Part shown: piece by piece, positions 16,749 through 24,744 of the stretch | How positions within the stretch are numbered: the first letter of the stretch is position 1 | How the letters are laid out: each line of letters starts with the position of its first letter | From: Luteipulveratus flavus | GTDB taxonomy: Bacteria > Actinomycetota > Actinomycetes > Actinomycetales > Dermatophilaceae | Length of the DNA: 64,000 bases | NCBI RefSeq assembly: GCF_029080175.1 | Contig: NZ_JARFJC010000029.1 | Strand: one strand, 5' to 3' | The notes under the pieces: generated by a model | Databases searched by the model: none | The model's input: only the letters and a program-made list of their open reading frames with translations | What the model was told of the DNA's origin: nothing | Program-made: the position numbers and the translations under genes

Positions 16749-17197
16749 TCAGCCGGACGTCGGGCCGTCCCACGACCAGTGCTGCATCGGCAGGCCGGCC
16801 GGGACGTCGTCGGCCGACTCGTGGTAGTCGCCCATCCGCTGGATCGCCCATCCGAACCACGTCGTCAGCGTCTCCCGCAGCTGCGGGTCGTCGGACACCG
16901 GCACGTCGTCCAGCGCCGCCTCGAAGCAGGCGAGCGCGCGCCGGTCCATGTCGTGGTGCTCGCCGTTGCCCGAGTGCATCCGCGTCACCGTGGACTGGTC
17001 GCCGAACGTCCGCGTGAACGTCGGCGGCCCGCCGAGCACCTCGCCCCAGTACGCCGCCAGCCGCTCGTCGTGCTGGGGTGGAAGCCGTGCGAGAAGGCGT
17101 GGCTCACGACCGGGTCGGCCAGGCAGCGCGCGTGCCAGGCCCGCGCGAGGGCCAGCACCACGTCGGCGCCACCGAGGCGCTCGTAGATCGTCTCCAT
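16749..17197 (-). pseudogene. Group II truncated hemoglobin, split by a one-base frameshift
   Basis: The N-terminal frame (start ATG at 17197: METIYERLGGADVVLALARA) and the C-terminal frame (from FTRTFGDQSTVTRMHSGNGEHHDMD to the stop at 16749) together form one ~149-residue globin. The proximal-His region and the WGWAIQ-like helix fit group II (trHbO-type) proteins, which bind oxygen or other diatomic ligands. The break is at the GGGG run 17075-17078 (CCCC on the coding strand): five C would restore HPQHDERLAAYWGEVLGG. As given, the first frame drifts into Arg/Ser-rich nonsense. Normal codon use on both sides makes a sequencing error as likely as true decay. Confidence 0.82.
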
Positions 17198-17203
17198 GCC
17201 GGC

Positions 17204-17209
17204 AGTATC
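17204..17209 (-). promoter_or_regulatory. Leaderless -10 of the truncated hemoglobin gene
   Basis: GATACT on the minus strand, 6 nt (17198-17203) from the ATG at 17197. Confidence 0.45.
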
Positions 17210-17247
17210 CGCCGCGCCGGGCGGTCCCCGCTTGGACGAATCGGCAC

Positions 17248-18825
17248 TCAGCGCGGCTCGACGCCCTGGGAGAGCAGCCCGTAGGTGAAGGAGTCGATCA
17301 GCGCGAGCCAGCTGGCGTGCACGATGTTGCCGGCGACACCGACGGTCTCCCAGGAGGAGCTCCCGTCCGAGGTCTCGACGAGGACGCGGGTGGTCGCGTC
17401 CGTGCCGTGCGAGGCGTCCAGGATGCGTACCCGGAAGTCGATGAGCTCGAGCTTGTCGAGCTCGGGGTAGGCGACGGCGAGCGCTTGCCGCAGGGCGTGG
17501 TCGAGGGCGTTGACCGGGCCGTTGCCCTCGCCGACGGCGACCTGCCGCTCCCCCGCCGCCACCAGCTTCACCGTCGCCTCCGACAGCGAGGAGTCCGAGC
17601 CCGAGTCGGTGATGACGCGCCAGGACTCGACGTCGAAGTAGCGCAGCGGCTCGCCGGTGACCTCGCGGCGCAGCAGCAGCTCGAAGGAGGCGTCCGCCGC
17701 GTCGAAGGTCCAGCCCTGCAGCTCCAGGTCCTTCACCGTCCGGACCATCCGGGCCAGCAGCTCGGGACGGTCGGAGAGGTCGTACCCGAGCTCCTTGCCC
17801 TTGAGCTCGATGCTGGCTCGACCGGCCATGTCCGACACCAGCGTGCGCATCTGGTTGCCCACGAGCGCCGGATCGGTGTGCTGGTAGAGGTCCGGGTCGA
17901 TCCGCAGCGCGCTGGCATGCAGGCCGGCCTTGTGCGCGAACGCGCTGGCCCCGACGTACGGCTGCCGGCTGTACGGGACGACGTTGGTGATCTCGCTGAT
18001 CTGGTGGGACAGGGCGGCCGCTCGGGCGAGACGCTCCGGCGGGAGCAGCGGGTGGCCGAGCTTGAGCTGCAGGTTGCTGACGACCGTCACGAGATCGGCG
18101 TTGCCGGTGCGCTCGCCGTACCCGTTGATCGTGCCCTGGACGTGGGTGGCACCCGCCTGCACCGCCGCGACGGAGTTGGCGACCGCGCATCCGGTGTCGT
18201 TGTGACAGTGGATGCCGAGGCGGGCGCCGGTGTCCCGGGCGACCTGCTGGACCACCTGACCGACCTGCGGCGGGAGCATGCCTCCGTTGGTGTCGCAGAG
18301 CACCACGACCTCGGCGCCCGCACCGGCCGCGGTCCGGACGACCTCCAGCGCGTACGCCGGGTCGAGGGCGTAGCCGTCGAAGAAGTGCTCGGCGTCGAGG
18401 AAGACCGTCCGACCGGCGGCCACGAGGTGGGAGACCGTGTCCTCGATCATCGCGAGGTTCTCCGCGAGCGTGGTCCGCAGGGCCAGCTCGACGTGCCGGG
18501 GGTGGGACTTCGCGACGAGGGTGACGACGGGCGTACGGGCGTCCAGGAGCGCGGCGACCTGCGGGTCCTCCGCCGCCCGTGCGCCGGCACGCCGGGTGGA
18601 CCCGAACGCCGCCAGCCGAGCGGTGCGCAGGTCCAGCTCGTCGTGGGCCCGCCGGAAGAACTCGGTGTCCTTGGGGTTCGCGCCCGGCCAGCCGCCCTCG
18701 ATGAACCCGACGCCGAGGTCGTCCAGGTGAGCGGCGATGGCCAGCTTGTCGGTGACAGAGAGGTTCAGACCCTCCTGCTGCGCGCCGTCGCGCAAGGTCG
18801 TGTCGTAGACGTGAACGGTGCTCAT
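17248..18825 (-). CDS. cimA: (R)-citramalate synthase
   Basis: A 525-residue member of the isopropylmalate/homocitrate/citramalate synthase family, of CimA length. HMGL-like TIM barrel motifs are seen: the start VHVYDTTLRDGAQQEG, the metal-binding IHCHNDTGCAVANS, and GTINGYGERTGNADL. The C-terminal regulatory domain (about 390-525) carries the dimer/allosteric region. CimA condenses pyruvate and acetyl-CoA to citramalate, giving 2-oxobutyrate for isoleucine without threonine deaminase. The upstream leader peptide has three consecutive Ile codons, independent support for a role in Ile rather than Leu synthesis. The ATG at 18825 follows GAGGAT. It is a monocistronic unit with a 220-nt attenuator leader. 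Confidence 0.9.
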   Translation of the reverse strand: MSTVHVYDTTLRDGAQQEGLNLSVTDKLAIAAHLDDLGVGFIEGGWPGANPKDTEFFRRAHDELDLRTARLAAFGSTRRAGARAAEDPQVAALLDARTPVVTLVAKSHPRHVELALRTTLAENLAMIEDTVSHLVAAGRTVFLDAEHFFDGYALDPAYALEVVRTAAGAGAEVVVLCDTNGGMLPPQVGQVVQQVARDTGARLGIHCHNDTGCAVANSVAAVQAGATHVQGTINGYGERTGNADLVTVVSNLQLKLGHPLLPPERLARAAALSHQISEITNVVPYSRQPYVGASAFAHKAGLHASALRIDPDLYQHTDPALVGNQMRTLVSDMAGRASIELKGKELGYDLSDRPELLARMVRTVKDLELQGWTFDAADASFELLLRREVTGEPLRYFDVESWRVITDSGSDSSLSEATVKLVAAGERQVAVGEGNGPVNALDHALRQALAVAYPELDKLELIDFRVRILDASHGTDATTRVLVETSDGSSSWETVGVAGNIVHASWLALIDSFTYGLLSQGVEPR

Positions 18826-18943
18826 CGCGGCCCATCCTCTGGCGGGAACGGAGGTGCTCGGTGGTCGGTAGGTGGTGATGGCTCGGGCGTGACTCCCGAG
18901 CTCCGGCCGCTCGCCTCCGGTGCGGTGATGGTGCCCGGGGACG

Positions 18944-18970
18944 AAAAAACCTCCCGGGGTACGGGAGGTT
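18944..18970 (-). terminator. Attenuator terminator upstream of cimA
   Basis: On the minus strand AACCTCCCG pairs with CGGGAGGTT (9 bp, 5-nt loop), immediately followed by a TTTTTT run (18949-18944). It lies after the Ile-rich leader ORF and before cimA, so it is a leader attenuator rather than an end-of-operon signal. A second hairpin (18972-18980 with 18988-18996, 9 bp with one wobble) overlaps the leader stop and may be the pause or competing structure. Confidence 0.85.
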
Positions 18971-18995
18971 CGCGCGCCGGAGCAGTTCCAGCGCG

Positions 18996-19046
18996 CTAGC
19001 AGATAATGATCGTCACTGCGGGGGTGACCGCAGACCCAGGGCTCAT
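18996..19046 (-). CDS. cimA leader peptide (Ile-Ile-Ile attenuator)
   Basis: A 16-codon ORF, MSPGSAVTPAVTIIIC, ends in ATC ATT ATC TGC TAG: three successive isoleucine codons just before the stop. A shorter version from the in-frame GTG at 19016 would read VTIIIC. Hairpin formation at the stop and a U-tract terminator 26 nt further on complete a classic ribosome-mediated attenuator: when charged tRNA-Ile is short the ribosome stalls, the terminator is not formed and cimA is read. The peptide itself needs no function. Confidence 0.82.
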   Translation of the reverse strand: MSPGSAVTPAVTIIIC

Positions 19047-19092
19047 CACGGGCCCAGTGTCGCACCGGCGTCCGGCCATCGGAACGCACGTC

Positions 19093-19908
19093 TCATATCG
19101 TGGCGGCGAGCTCGCCGACCAGCGCCTCCAGCACCTGCGCCACCCCGTCCTCGGCGTTGCTCGCGCACCGGCGGTCCGCGGCCGCCAGGACCTCCGGGTG
19201 GGCGTTCGCGACGGCGTAGGAGGTGCCGGCCCAGTCGAGCATCGGCAGGTCGTTCGGCATGTCGCCGAAGGCCCACACGTCGTCCGGGCCGAGGCCGCGC
19301 TCGGCACACCACCGCTCCAGCGCGATGGCCTTGCTGACCCCGACCGGACTCATCTCGGCGAGGCCCTCGGCACCGGAGAAGGCCACGACGGCCTCCTCGC
19401 CGACCGCCGCGACCACCTGGTCCAGGAACTCCTGCGGGTCCAGTCCGGGGTGCCGGCCGAGCAGCTTGCCGACGACGATCTGCGCCGGCAGCCGCTCCAT
19501 CTCCTCCACCAGCAGATCCGCGGGCTTGCAGTCCGGCAGGTACGGCGGGTACGCGCGCTCGGCGTGGCTGCCATCGGCGCACTCGGCGGCGAACGCGATG
19601 CCGGGCACCGTCGTACGCAGCCGCTGGACGAGCCGGTCGAGGGTGGGCCGGTCGAACCCGTGGGTGCGCTGAACCTGCTGGCAGCGCACGTCGTACACGA
19701 AGGCGCCGTTGCCGCACAGCACGATGCCGTGGCCGCCGACATCGTTCGCCAGTGCGTCCAGCCACCGCGGTGGCCGGGCGGTCACGAAGACCGTCTCGAC
19801 GCCGAGCGACTGGATGCGGCGCAGGGCCGACCGCGTCCGAGCGCTGACCGCCCCGGACGGGTCCAGCAGCGTGCCGTCCAGGTCGGTCGCGACCACGCGG
19901 GGTGGCAT
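19093..19908 (-). CDS. HAD-superfamily phosphatase, Cof type
   Basis: A 271-residue haloacid-dehalogenase hydrolase. Motif I is VATDLDGTLLDPSG (nucleophile Asp near residue 8), motif II FVTARPP, motif III Lys in GVSKAIALERW, and motif IV FGDMPNDLPMLDW. The large inserted C2 cap (about 85-190) is characteristic of Cof/YbiV phosphatases acting on sugar phosphates or cofactor monophosphates. Its ATG lies one base after the ilvE stop, so it is translated as the second gene of an ilvE operon; such pairing does not define the substrate. Confidence 0.87.
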   Translation of the reverse strand: MPPRVVATDLDGTLLDPSGAVSARTRSALRRIQSLGVETVFVTARPPRWLDALANDVGGHGIVLCGNGAFVYDVRCQQVQRTHGFDRPTLDRLVQRLRTTVPGIAFAAECADGSHAERAYPPYLPDCKPADLLVEEMERLPAQIVVGKLLGRHPGLDPQEFLDQVVAAVGEEAVVAFSGAEGLAEMSPVGVSKAIALERWCAERGLGPDDVWAFGDMPNDLPMLDWAGTSYAVANAHPEVLAAADRRCASNAEDGVAQVLEALVGELAATI

Positions 19909-19909
19909 G

Positions 19910-21016
19910 TCAGGCCAGGCGGGTGAGCCAGCCGCGGGTGTCCTCGGTGCGTCCGGTCTGGATGTCCAGCAGCGCCTCGCGGATCTTGGTGGCGACCTCG
20001 CCGCCCTCGCCCTGCGGCCCGGTGCGCACCTCGCCGCCGTTCCAGACGAGACGGCCGACCGGGGTGACCACGGCCGCCGTGCCGCACGCGAAGGCCTCGG
20101 TGATCTCGCCGGACTCGGCACCGGCGCGCCACTCCTCCAGGCTGATCCGGCGCTCCTCCGGCTCCAGGTCCAGGTCCTTGGCGAGCTCCAGGATCGAGGA
20201 CCGGGTCACGCCCTCGAGAATCGAGCCGCTGAGCTCAGGCGTCACCAGCCGGCCGTCGCTATACACGAGGAAGACGTTCATGCCGCCCAGCTCCTCGATG
20301 TACTTCTGCTCCAGGGAGTCCAGGAAGACGCTCTGGTCGCAGCCGTGCTCGGCGGCCTCGATCTGCGCGGCGAGGCTGGCGGCGTAGTTGCCACCGCACT
20401 TGGCCGCGCCGGTGCCGCCGACACCCGCGCGCGAGTAGTGCTCGGAGATCCATAGCGACACCGGCTTCAGTCCGCTGGCGAAGTAGGACCCGGCCGGGGA
20501 GGCGATCAGGCAGTACGTGACCTCGTTGGCCGGTCGTACACCGAGGAACGCCTCGGAGGCGAACATGAACGGCCGCAGGTACAGGCTGGACTCACCGGTG
20601 GTTGCGTCCGGCACCCAGTCGATATCGGTCTCGACGAGCGCGCGCAGGGAGCCCAGGAAGTCGGCCTCCTCCATCGCCGGCAGCGCCAGCCGGTGCGCGG
20701 AGCGGGCGAACCGTGCCGCGTTGGCCTCCGGGCGGAAGGTCCACACCGAGCCGTCCGCGTGCCGGTAGGCCTTCATGCCCTCGAAGATCTCCTGCGCGTA
20801 GTGCAGGACGGCGGCCGACGGCTCCAGCTGCAACGGGCCGTACGCGGTGACGCGGGCGTCGCCCCAGCCCTCGCCCTTGCGCCAGGTCGCCAGGACCATG
20901 TGGTCGGTGAACCGCTGCCCGAAGCCGGGGTTGGCCAGCACCGCCGCGCGATCGGCCTCGGACGCGCGGTCCGGCCGCTCGGTGACGGTGAAGGACAGGG
21001 TCGAAGACGTGGACAT
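19910..21016 (-). CDS. ilvE: Branched-chain amino acid aminotransferase
   Basis: A 368-residue fold-type IV PLP enzyme catalysing the last step of Val, Leu and Ile synthesis. Signatures: ALHYAQEIFEGMKAY-like HYAQEIFEGMKAYRHADG, the PLP lysine in TGAAKCGGNYAAS, YIEELGGMNVF and GSILEGVTRSSILELA. The ATG at 21016 begins MSTSSTLSF after GAGGAG. The downstream HAD phosphatase is 1 nt away. leuB lies 143 nt upstream on the same strand as a separate unit. Confidence 0.95.
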   Translation of the reverse strand: MSTSSTLSFTVTERPDRASEADRAAVLANPGFGQRFTDHMVLATWRKGEGWGDARVTAYGPLQLEPSAAVLHYAQEIFEGMKAYRHADGSVWTFRPEANAARFARSAHRLALPAMEEADFLGSLRALVETDIDWVPDATTGESSLYLRPFMFASEAFLGVRPANEVTYCLIASPAGSYFASGLKPVSLWISEHYSRAGVGGTGAAKCGGNYAASLAAQIEAAEHGCDQSVFLDSLEQKYIEELGGMNVFLVYSDGRLVTPELSGSILEGVTRSSILELAKDLDLEPEERRISLEEWRAGAESGEITEAFACGTAAVVTPVGRLVWNGGEVRTGPQGEGGEVATKIREALLDIQTGRTEDTRGWLTRLA

Positions 21017-21159
21017 GACTCGCTCCTCGAGGACATCGGGACGGCGCGGACTGCTCACCCGAAGCGTACGACTCCGATGGTGGCGCCGATCACAAGCCCC
21101 GTCTCTCCAGTCGAGACCGGGCGGTGCGGTGGGCGGGACCGGCCGGGCGGACGGTCGTT

Positions 21160-22215
21160 TCAGGCCAGGCGGGACGCGATGGCGTCGCCGACCTCGCCGG
21201 TGGTGCGGACGGCGTTGCGCCGGTCGCTGAGGTCGCCCGCCACGGCGCGCTCGATGCGCGCAGCCTCCTGCGTGCGCCCGAGGTGGGTGAGCAGCATGGC
21301 GACCGACAGGATGGTGGCGGTCGGGTCGGCCTTGCCCTGGCCGGCGATGTCGGGCGCCGAGCCGTGCACCGGCTCGAACATCGACGGGGCGGTCCGGTCG
21401 GGGTTGATGTTGCCCGAGGCCGCCAGGCCGATGCCTCCGGTCACCGCGGCCGCCAGGTCGGTGATGATGTCGCCGAACAGGTTGTCGGTGACGATGACGT
21501 CGAAGCGGCCCGGGTCCTGGACCAGGTACATCGTCGCGGCGTCGACGTGGACGTACGCCGTCTCGACGTCGGGGAACTCGGCGCCGACCTCCTCGACGGT
21601 CCGCCGCCACAGGTGGCCAGCGTACCGCAGGACGTTGTGCTTGTGGACGAGCGTGAGGTGCTTGCGCGGCCGCGCCTGCGCGCGGGCGAACGCGTCCCGG
21701 ACGACCCGCTCGGCGCCGAACCGGGTGTTGACGCTGACCTCGGTGGCCAGCTCGGCCGGCGTACCGACCCGCAGCGCTCCGCCGTTGCCGGTGTACGGGC
21801 CTTCGGTCCCCTCACGGACGACGACGAGGTCGACCCCGTCCGGAGCGACGCGGTCGACGGCGAGCGGGGCGATGACGCCGGGGTGGAGCCGGGCGGGACG
21901 CAGGTTGACGTAGTGGTCGAGCTCGAAGCGAATGCGCAGCAGCAGCTCGCGCTCCAGGACACCGCTCGGGACGGAGGGGTCGCCGATCGCACCGAGCAGG
22001 ATCGCGTCGTGGCCGCGCAGCTCCTCCAGGACGGAGTCGGGCAGCGTCTCACCGGTCTCGTGCCAGCGGCGCGCGCCGAGGTCGTACTCGGTGCGGTTGA
22101 CCTTGGCGTCCGAGGCCGCGTCCAGGATCTTCAGCCCCTCGGCGACGACCTCAGGACCGATCCCGTCTCCCCCGATGACCGCCAGGTCGATGCTGTCTCG
22201 CGCTCCCGTGCTCAT
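21160..22215 (-). CDS. leuB: 3-isopropylmalate dehydrogenase
   Basis: A 351-residue beta-decarboxylating dehydrogenase of leucine synthesis. GGDGIGPEVVAEGLKIL, the substrate-binding RPARLHPGV and VVREGTEGPYTGNGG, HKHNVLRYAGHLW, and the metal-binding FDVIVTDNLFGDIITDLAAAVTGG are all present. The VREGTEG motif and overall length fit actinobacterial LeuB. Its ATG lies 6 nt from a TAGCGT -10, so it forms its own leaderless unit without an attenuator, in contrast to cimA and ilvB. Confidence 0.95.
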   Translation of the reverse strand: MSTGARDSIDLAVIGGDGIGPEVVAEGLKILDAASDAKVNRTEYDLGARRWHETGETLPDSVLEELRGHDAILLGAIGDPSVPSGVLERELLLRIRFELDHYVNLRPARLHPGVIAPLAVDRVAPDGVDLVVVREGTEGPYTGNGGALRVGTPAELATEVSVNTRFGAERVVRDAFARAQARPRKHLTLVHKHNVLRYAGHLWRRTVEEVGAEFPDVETAYVHVDAATMYLVQDPGRFDVIVTDNLFGDIITDLAAAVTGGIGLAASGNINPDRTAPSMFEPVHGSAPDIAGQGKADPTATILSVAMLLTHLGRTQEAARIERAVAGDLSDRRNAVRTTGEVGDAIASRLA

Positions 22216-22221
22216 GGGGCC

Positions 22222-22227
22222 ACGCTA
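22222..22227 (-). promoter_or_regulatory. Leaderless -10 of leuB
   Basis: TAGCGT on the minus strand, 6 nt (22216-22221) from the ATG. Confidence 0.5.
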
Positions 22228-22279
22228 GTTCCGCGTCTTGCATTCTGGTATCACGATCTTGACATACGGACGCGCTTTC

Positions 22280-23224
22280 TCAGGGCACCAGCAGCAGCTT
22301 GCCGACCGTCCGGCGTCCCTCGAGGTCCGCGTACGCCTGCGACGCCTCCGCCAGCGGGTAGCGCCCCCCGATCTCGACGTCGAGCGAGCCGGTCCTGATC
22401 GACTCCAGCACCTCCCCCGAGCGCAGCAGCAGCTCCTCGCGTGTGGCGATGTAGTGCCCGAGGGTCGGGCGGGTGACGTACAACGAGCCGCCGGAGTTGA
22501 GCCGCTGCAGGTCCAACGGCGGGACCTGACCGCTCGAGCCGCCGAACAGGACGAGCATCCCGCGCGGCCGCAGCGACCCCAGCGACGCGTCGAACGTCGC
22601 CTTGCCGACCCCGTCGTACGCGACGTCGACGCCCAGGCCGTCGTTCGCATCGCGCACCTGCTCGGCCAGGTCATCGTCCTGGGTGTAGTCGATCGCGGCG
22701 CGCGCACCCAGGGCGAGGGCGATGTCGCGCTTGCCCTGCGTCCCGGCCGTGGCGATCACCTCGCCCCCTCGCTCGGTGATCATCTGCACCAGCAGCCGGC
22801 CCACGCCGCCCGCGGCCGCGTGCACCAGCGCGACGTCACCCGGCTTGACGGAATACGTGCTGTTCACCAGGTAGTGCGCGGTCATGCCCTGCAGCATCGC
22901 CGCGGCCGCCACCTCCAGGTCGACCCCGTCCGGCACCGGCACCAGCGCATCGCGCGGTGCGTTGATGACCTGCGCCGCGCTGCCCGGGACCTGCGCCCAC
23001 GCCACGCGCTCACCGGTCCCGACGACCTCACCGGCCCCCTCGGAGCAGATCCGGAACGGCAGCGGCACCTCGTACACGCCCTGCCGCTGGTAGACCTCGA
23101 TGAAGTTCACCCCGACCGCTGCGACCCGGACCTGCACCTGGCCCTGCTCCGGGTCGGGCACCTCGACCTGCTGCAGCTCGAGCTGGTCCGGCGCGGTCAC
23201 GACGAGGGCCTCGGTGCTGGTCAT
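22280..23224 (-). CDS. Quinone oxidoreductase (zeta-crystallin type MDR)
   Basis: A 314-residue zinc-free medium-chain reductase. The GroES-like N-terminus carries VGVNFIEVYQRQGVYEVPLPF, and the Rossmann part has VHAAAGGVGRLLVQM and the helix LGARAAIDYTQDDD. No zinc-binding cysteine cluster is present, as expected for NADPH:quinone oxidoreductases. It probably reduces quinones or other electrophiles. Divergent from the DUF2332 gene, with both -10 elements within 26 bp. Confidence 0.9.
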   Translation of the reverse strand: MTSTEALVVTAPDQLELQQVEVPDPEQGQVQVRVAAVGVNFIEVYQRQGVYEVPLPFRICSEGAGEVVGTGERVAWAQVPGSAAQVINAPRDALVPVPDGVDLEVAAAAMLQGMTAHYLVNSTYSVKPGDVALVHAAAGGVGRLLVQMITERGGEVIATAGTQGKRDIALALGARAAIDYTQDDDLAEQVRDANDGLGVDVAYDGVGKATFDASLGSLRPRGMLVLFGGSSGQVPPLDLQRLNSGGSLYVTRPTLGHYIATREELLLRSGEVLESIRTGSLDVEIGGRYPLAEASQAYADLEGRRTVGKLLLVP

Positions 23225-23230
23225 GTCCGC

Positions 23231-23236
23231 AGCGTA
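23231..23236 (-). promoter_or_regulatory. Leaderless -10 of the quinone oxidoreductase gene
   Basis: TACGCT on the minus strand, 6 nt (23225-23230) from the ATG; 14 bp from the opposing -10. Confidence 0.5.
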
Positions 23237-23250
23237 GGCCCGCCTGTCCC

Positions 23251-23256
23251 TAGGCT
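23251..23256 (+). promoter_or_regulatory. Leaderless -10 of the DUF2332 gene
   Basis: TAGGCT followed by GGGCGAC (7 nt) and the ATG at 23264. Confidence 0.55.
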
Positions 23257-23263
23257 GGGCGAC

Positions 23264-24358
23264 ATGCCTGCGTACGGTGACGCCGTCGCCCTGCGCGACG
23301 TCCAGGAGCACTTCCGTCAGTTCGCCGATGCCTACCCGGAGCTGTCGTTGTACTCCCGGCTGGCCCGGGCGGTCGCGGACGACGACGAGACCGCATCGCT
23401 GCTGATGGACGCCGCACCGGGACAGCGGCGTCCGGTGCTGTGGCTGGCGGCCCTGCACGACCTCGTCCTGCGCGAGCCGGACCTGCCGATCGCCCGGTGG
23501 TACCCGAGCGTCACCGGCACCCACGAGCAGGTCGAGGGCGACCCGTGGCCGAAGGTGCGGCGGACCGTGCTCGACCACGCGGACGAGCTCGGTGAGGTGA
23601 TGCGCACCCGGTCGACCCAGACCAACGAGGTCAACCGCAGCGTGTACGTCGCGGCGCTGCTGTCGGCCGCGGCCGCGGACCTGTCCACGACGCCGGTCGT
23701 GCTGCTCGAGCTGGGCGCGAGCGCCGGACTGCTCCTGCAGGTGGACCGCTACCGCACCGACATCGGCGACACCACCCTGGGCGACCCGGACTCCGCGGTG
23801 CACTGCCGGGGGCAGCTGCGTGCGCCTGCGGCCGTCCCGATGACGGTACCGCGCATCGCCGGCCGGGCCGGTCTCGACCGGTCCCCCGTCGACCTCGCCG
23901 ACCAGGACCGGGTCCGGTGGCTGGAGGCGTGCCTGTGGCCGGAGGTCGAGGGACGGGTCGAGCGCTTCCGGGCGGCCGTGCGGGTGGCGCGCGAGCACCC
24001 GGTGGACGTCGTCCGGGGCGACATCGTGGACGACCTCCCCGCCGTCGCGGAGCAGGCGCTGGCGAGTGCGTTCGCCGGGGCGCACCTGGTGGTCCTGACC
24101 TCGTGGGCGCTCACCTACGTCGAGCCGCACCGTCGGGTGGAGGTGGCCGCGGCCCTGGAGTCGGTCGCGGCCGACCGCGTGCCGGTCACCTGGGCGACGG
24201 CGGAGCCGCCGGGATGCGTACCCGGCATCCCCGACGAACACGTCCGGGACGGCGGTGTCACCAGCCTCGGGCTCCGGCGCTGGCGAGGCGGCCACGAGGC
24301 GAGCCCGGCGCTGGTCGGCACCGCCCACCCGCACGGCGCCTGGATCGCCCCGGCCTGA
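23264..24358 (+). CDS. DUF2332 family protein
   Basis: A 364-residue soluble protein. An N-terminal helical part (FRQFADAYPELSLYSRLARAVADD) is followed by QTNEVNRSVYVAALLSAAA and VVLLELGASAGLLLQVDRY, the last resembling a nucleotide- or SAM-binding glycine turn. HPVDVVRGDIVDDLPAV and LVVLTSWALTYV follow. These match DUF2332, an actinobacterial family of unknown function; the ELGASAGL segment suggests a methyltransferase-like fold but no catalytic residues can be assigned. It stands alone, with a strong terminator 8 nt after the stop. Confidence 0.82.
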   Translation: MPAYGDAVALRDVQEHFRQFADAYPELSLYSRLARAVADDDETASLLMDAAPGQRRPVLWLAALHDLVLREPDLPIARWYPSVTGTHEQVEGDPWPKVRRTVLDHADELGEVMRTRSTQTNEVNRSVYVAALLSAAAADLSTTPVVLLELGASAGLLLQVDRYRTDIGDTTLGDPDSAVHCRGQLRAPAAVPMTVPRIAGRAGLDRSPVDLADQDRVRWLEACLWPEVEGRVERFRAAVRVAREHPVDVVRGDIVDDLPAVAEQALASAFAGAHLVVLTSWALTYVEPHRRVEVAAALESVAADRVPVTWATAEPPGCVPGIPDEHVRDGGVTSLGLRRWRGGHEASPALVGTAHPHGAWIAPA

Positions 24359-24366
24359 GCACGCAC

Positions 24367-24395
24367 GAGCCCCCGGCCGTGGCGGCCGGGGGCTC
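24367..24395. terminator. Strong hairpin after DUF2332
   Basis: A perfect 13-bp stem (GAGCCCCCGGCCG, 24367-24379, with its complement at 24383-24395) and 3-nt loop. It lies between the DUF2332 stop and the stop of a minus-strand 20-codon ORF, so it can terminate both. Confidence 0.8.
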
Positions 24396-24410
24396 GATGA
24401 GCGGCGATCG

Positions 24411-24473
24411 TCAGTCGCGCAGGTCCAGGGACTCCTGCAGTGCGCGACGGGCTTCCTTCTGCTCTTCGGTCAT
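24411..24473 (-). CDS. Candidate 20-residue small protein
   Basis: A minus-strand ORF encodes MTEEQKEARRALQESLDLRD, a highly charged amphipathic helix with no membrane segment. It has the trappings of a real gene: GGAGG 10 nt before the ATG, a 7-bp hairpin (24494-24500 with 24504-24510) just upstream, and a 13-bp terminator 16 nt after the stop. A four-codon ORF (ATG GAG GAC TGA, starting at 24490) overlaps the ribosome binding site and ends 5 nt before this ATG, which could couple translation. The 386-nt gap between DUF2332 and the SARP gene otherwise holds nothing recognisable. Confidence 0.45.
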   Translation of the reverse strand: MTEEQKEARRALQESLDLRD

Positions 24474-24731
24474 CCGAATCAGTCCTCCATGGTGCTCACG
24501 TCTCGTGAGCGGGTCGTACGTGCGTGTGGTCTCAGTCAGCGGCAACGCGGGATCTCCGCGGCGAGCTGCTGACTAGAGAGACTCGCCGCGGCGCCGAAGG
24601 ATGAGGACCAGCCGCGTCATGCCCGTGACGGTACGCCGGAGCGTCCAGCAGGCGGAACCGCTTTCTCAGATAGTGAAACGCCCGAAGGCAGGCGCGGACG
24701 AATGTCGAGAGCGCGGACGATCAGCGCCGTC

Positions 24732-24737
24732 TAGGCT
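24732..24737 (+). promoter_or_regulatory. Leaderless -10 of the SARP gene
   Basis: TAGGCT followed by GGTCCGA (7 nt) and GTG at 24745. This spacing is the main reason for placing the start at 24745 rather than at the ATG at 24601. Confidence 0.5.
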
Positions 24738-24744
24738 GGTCCGA

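Noticed and set aside
24601..24744. N-terminal extension of the SARP protein from the ATG at 24601
   Set aside because: The extra 48 residues have no regulator-like sequence, and the TAGGCT -10 lies inside that stretch, 7 nt before a GTG that begins the conserved domain.
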